Below are positions 5,359 to 7,210 of a stretch of 7,210 nt of DNA, one piece after another. The position numbers and the translations under genes are program-made. Below the pieces are notes generated by a model, which saw only the letters and a list, made by a program, of their open reading frames with translations, was not told the DNA's origin and ran no database searches. This DNA comes from Candidatus Altimarinota bacterium (GTDB lineage Bacteria; Patescibacteriota; Gracilibacteria; UBA4473), in assembly GCA_027028725.1 (NCBI GenBank), contig JALVIB010000085.1, positions 1-7,210 on the forward strand, in the 5' to 3' direction. How positions within the stretch are numbered: the stretch's first letter is position 1; every line of letters begins with the position of its first letter.

Positions 5359-7210
5359 TTATTTCCCACAATATAACTCATTGATCTTCTTTAATGTTGT
5401 TTGATAAACCCATCCAGTTCCTTTTGTTATTCCCCATGGAGATAGTACATCTGACGCATATTTCTCTTGAAATTCTACTACTGCCTGATGTGTTTGTTTG
5501 CCAAATATTCCTGTGTTTTTTAAATTTTCAAATCCCTCTTTTTCTTTCAAAAATTCTTGTAACTTTCTTACTTCACTTACAGGGTTGTTATTTCCTAGTT
5601 TTAAATAATTTTTTAAATATGGTTCACAAACAATCTCTTTTTTTGGCAGGATTTTTTCTTTTTCACAATAAAGTTCATTGATTTTTTTCTTTGTTGTCTT
5701 ATAAACCCAGCCCGTCCCTTTTGTTATCCCCCATGGAGCCAAAACATCTGATGCATATTTTTCCTGAAAACTCACCACTGCTTTATAAGTATTATCTCCA
5801 AATATTCCGGTATCACTTAAATTGCCATATCCCTCGTAATCTCTTAAAAATTGTTGTAATTTTCTTACTTCTGAAACATTATTCGCTTTTCCTTTTCTCA
5901 GGTAATCTACCAATAATGGTTCACAAACCTTAATCTCTTCTATTTTTCGCGGGATTTCAAACTCTTCTTTTTTTTCTACTTCTGGATCAAATTTTTTCTC
6001 TAATTTCGCGGGATCTTCTTCTGTGTTTAATTCCTCTGTTTCTTCTATTGTTTCGTTTATGTTTTCTGTCGTTTCTGGATTTGTTACTTCCGTTTCTGGT
6101 TCTGGTATTACGCGAGAACACTGATTATTTGAAGAACATAATGTATATCCTTTTGCTATTGCCCAAGCCTCTGCGCACGCGTGTCGCCCAGATTGACTTT
6201 TTCCTATTATACAAGTTGTATATTCCGCGTATTCTGTATCATTTGAACCGTTTGGGTATGGGTATCTTATCTGACACATATTTCCTGTCAGCGAACAGGT
6301 CCCAATTTGCACTCCTTGCGCTTCACTTCCTCCACTTCCACCATGTGATGATGACACATCATTATCTACATTACTTACTGACACATCATTATCTATATTA
6401 CTTACTGACACATCACCAGCATTCATTCCATCATAATTACTATCCACTGATGTCGCCGCACTTGTCACAACATGATATAATATTGTACCATCCACTTGTG
6501 TATCATCTACTCCCGTAACTGTCACTGTTTGTACCGTATTCCAGTTTGTACTTGTAAATGTTACTGAATTTGGTGACACTGTCCCTTCTGTTGTGTCATC
6601 CGTTGTCAACCCTATTACTACATCATCCGTAGGTTGTGTATTCAACTTTATTGTAAAACTTGCTGTTCCACCATCCTCCGTTGTATCTCCAGAAATCGCT
6701 GACACTGTTATTCCCGCTACATCATCATCTGATAAATTTGCTGTAGCATTGTCTGTTGCAATACTCCCTTCCGATAAATTAGAAATTATCGCCTTCACTG
6801 TTTCTACTCCTTCCACTTGAACATCATCTATTGTATTAAGACTTATCACCACGCTACCTGCCCCATTTGCTATAGAAAATGTTGTTGGTCCTGTCCCATA
6901 ATCTACTCCCTCTGTAGCTGTTCCTGTATATACTATATCTCCTGTAATTGCCGCTCCACTACTATTTATAGGACTTATACTTATCGTAAAACTTGCATTT
7001 GTTGATGGCTCTGAACCATCTGTTGTTTTTGTTATTGATACTGAATATGAATCATTATCTATATTACTTACTGATACATCACTAGCATTCATTCCATCAT
7101 AATTACTATCCACTGATGTCGCCGCACTTGTCACAACATGATATAATATTGTACCATCCACTTGTGTATCATCTACTCCCGTAACTGTCACTGTTTGTAC
7201 CGTATTCCAG
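5359..7210 (-). CDS. Large surface protein, C-terminal part: Calx-beta-like repeats plus two peptidoglycan-binding-like domains (5' end outside window)
   Basis: 616 codons are visible; the frame stays open to the right edge, so start and signal peptide are missing. Apparent starts near 7191 are internal, because NTVQTVTVTG of a repeat continues upstream. In protein order: Thr/Ser/Asp-rich beta repeats, including a Calx-beta-like unit (TATEGVDYGTGPTTFSIANGAGSV type) and a partner unit ending NWNTVQTVTVTGVDD; short repeats of SVSNxDNDV; a GGSGG spacer; a segment of about 65 aa with six cysteines (about 6110-6300); an acidic Glu/Pro/Thr linker (about 5930-6110); and two homologous 90-aa domains (5659-5928 and 5362-5631) of PG_binding_1 character (SEVRKLQxFL, TGIFGxxT, AVVxFQEKYASDVL, PWGITKGTGWVY). 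The likely role is a secreted adhesin or cell-surface structure anchored through its C-terminus. Convergent with leuS; functional connection unlikely. Confidence 0.85.
   Translation of the reverse strand, partial: WNTVQTVTVTGVDDTQVDGTILYHVVTSAATSVDSNYDGMNASDVSVSNIDNDSYSVSITKTTDGSEPSTNASFTISISPINSSGAAITGDIVYTGTATEGVDYGTGPTTFSIANGAGSVVISLNTIDDVQVEGVETVKAIISNLSEGSIATDNATANLSDDDVAGITVSAISGDTTEDGGTASFTIKLNTQPTDDVVIGLTTDDTTEGTVSPNSVTFTSTNWNTVQTVTVTGVDDTQVDGTILYHVVTSAATSVDSNYDGMNAGDVSVSNIDNDVSVSNVDNDVSSSHGGSGGSEAQGVQIGTCSLTGNMCQIRYPYPNGSNDTEYAEYTTCIIGKSQSGRHACAEAWAIAKGYTLCSSNNQCSRVIPEPETEVTNPETTENINETIEETEELNTEEDPAKLEKKFDPEVEKKEEFEIPRKIEEIKVCEPLLVDYLRKGKANNVSEVRKLQQFLRDYEGYGNLSDTGIFGDNTYKAVVSFQEKYASDVLAPWGITKGTGWVYKTTKKKINELYCEKEKILPKKEIVCEPYLKNYLKLGNNNPVSEVRKLQEFLKEKEGFENLKNTGIFGKQTHQAVVEFQEKYASDVLSPWGITKGTGWVYQTTLKKINELYCGK
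5362..5928 (-). repeat. Tandem duplicated peptidoglycan-binding-like domain
   Basis: The two 90-aa units at 5659-5928 and 5362-5631 are separated by a 9-aa linker (EKILPKKEI). Both run from VCEP to NELYC, and the stretch SDVL[AS]PWGITKGTGWVY is almost identical in the two. The Cys near each start (VCEP) and end (LYC) could form one disulfide per unit. This is an old duplication, with clear divergence in the first halves. Confidence 0.75.
6352..6405. repeat. 27-bp tandem repeat, two full units plus a partial one
   Basis: Units 6352-6378 and 6379-6405 differ at one base (C/T in ATCTAYATTACTTAC), and a third begins at 6406. On the minus strand they encode the 9-aa unit SVSNxDNDV at the end of the beta-repeat array. 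The pattern suggests local slippage at the junction between the repeat array and the Gly-rich spacer. Confidence 0.8.
6385..6544. repeat. 160-bp direct repeat, copy A
   Basis: This matches 7051-7210 with an exact offset of 666 bp and two differences seen by eye: one synonymous (GTG/GTA in DVSV) and one Gly/Ser. The offset equals 222 codons, so it marks the period of the surface-protein repeat unit. Confidence 0.9.
7051..7210. repeat. 160-bp direct repeat, copy B (runs off the window)
   Basis: This is the second copy of 6385-6544. The match continues to the last base of the window, so the true repeat is longer than 160 bp and further 666-bp units probably follow upstream in the gene. Confidence 0.9.

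Noticed and set aside
6352..6420. CRISPR-like short repeats
   Set aside because: The 27-bp units are directly adjacent without spacers and encode a 9-aa protein repeat in frame.
5394..6518. Plus-strand frames opposite the surface-protein gene
   Set aside because: They are Leu/Phe/His-rich translations of the complement of a clearly coding, repetitive minus-strand gene.

Overview
The window looks like a chromosomal piece of an uncultivated low-GC bacterium, most likely from the Candidate Phyla Radiation (Patescibacteria). This is inferred from the AT-rich coding style, the lack of obvious Shine-Dalgarno sites, the C-terminal pair of peptidoglycan-binding-like modules (a layout I associate with those bacteria), and dense dispersed palindromic words. 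No marker gene in the window fixes the lineage.

Layout. 1-188: non-coding, with a long C/G hairpin (10-33). 189-782 (+): small five-helix membrane protein of unknown function. 783-923: spacer with an 8-mer genome word and a dispersed-type palindrome (811-868). 924-5258 (+): leucyl-tRNA synthetase, 1444 aa, roughly 600 aa longer than normal. 5259-5358: spacer between convergent genes, with a bidirectional terminator hairpin. 5359-7210 (-): 3' part of a large secreted or surface protein with Calx-beta-like repeats, a Cys-rich segment, an acidic linker and two peptidoglycan-binding-like domains; its 5' end lies beyond the right edge.

The exciting part is leuS. All expected LeuRS motifs are present (HVGH, editing TTRPDT and HDERD, zinc cysteines, KMSKS, C-terminal VNGKVRG), but the protein is interrupted in frame at four places: a 14-aa palindromic insert near the N-terminus, a complete RBBP9/YdeN-type alpha/beta hydrolase, and three homologous copies of an unrecognised composite element. 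One copy sits inside the hydrolase (nested insertion), one at the start of the editing region, and one between the two halves of a zinc site. Each copy has the same design: a 5' segment of about 60 nt able to form a three-stem RNA/DNA structure (closing stem, GC hairpin, hairpin with an invariant CAAAAG in its 7-nt loop), followed by a protein domain of about 110-130 aa with invariant H-x3-K-x3-E-x3-R, an Arg in a predicted strand, and K-T-[FY]-Y. The stems differ in sequence between copies but stay paired, and the first strand of the closing stem is read in a different frame in each copy. This is what a mobile, translated, nucleic-acid-structured insertion element would look like. The domain pattern recalls BECR/RelE-like RNases, but that is a guess.

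A second layer is word bias. CGCG occurs 42 times by hand count, and the octamer TCGCGGGA (either strand) 11 times, in genes and spacers alike and in several reading frames. The three genes show no obvious functional link; leuS and the surface-protein gene converge, so they are not in one operon.
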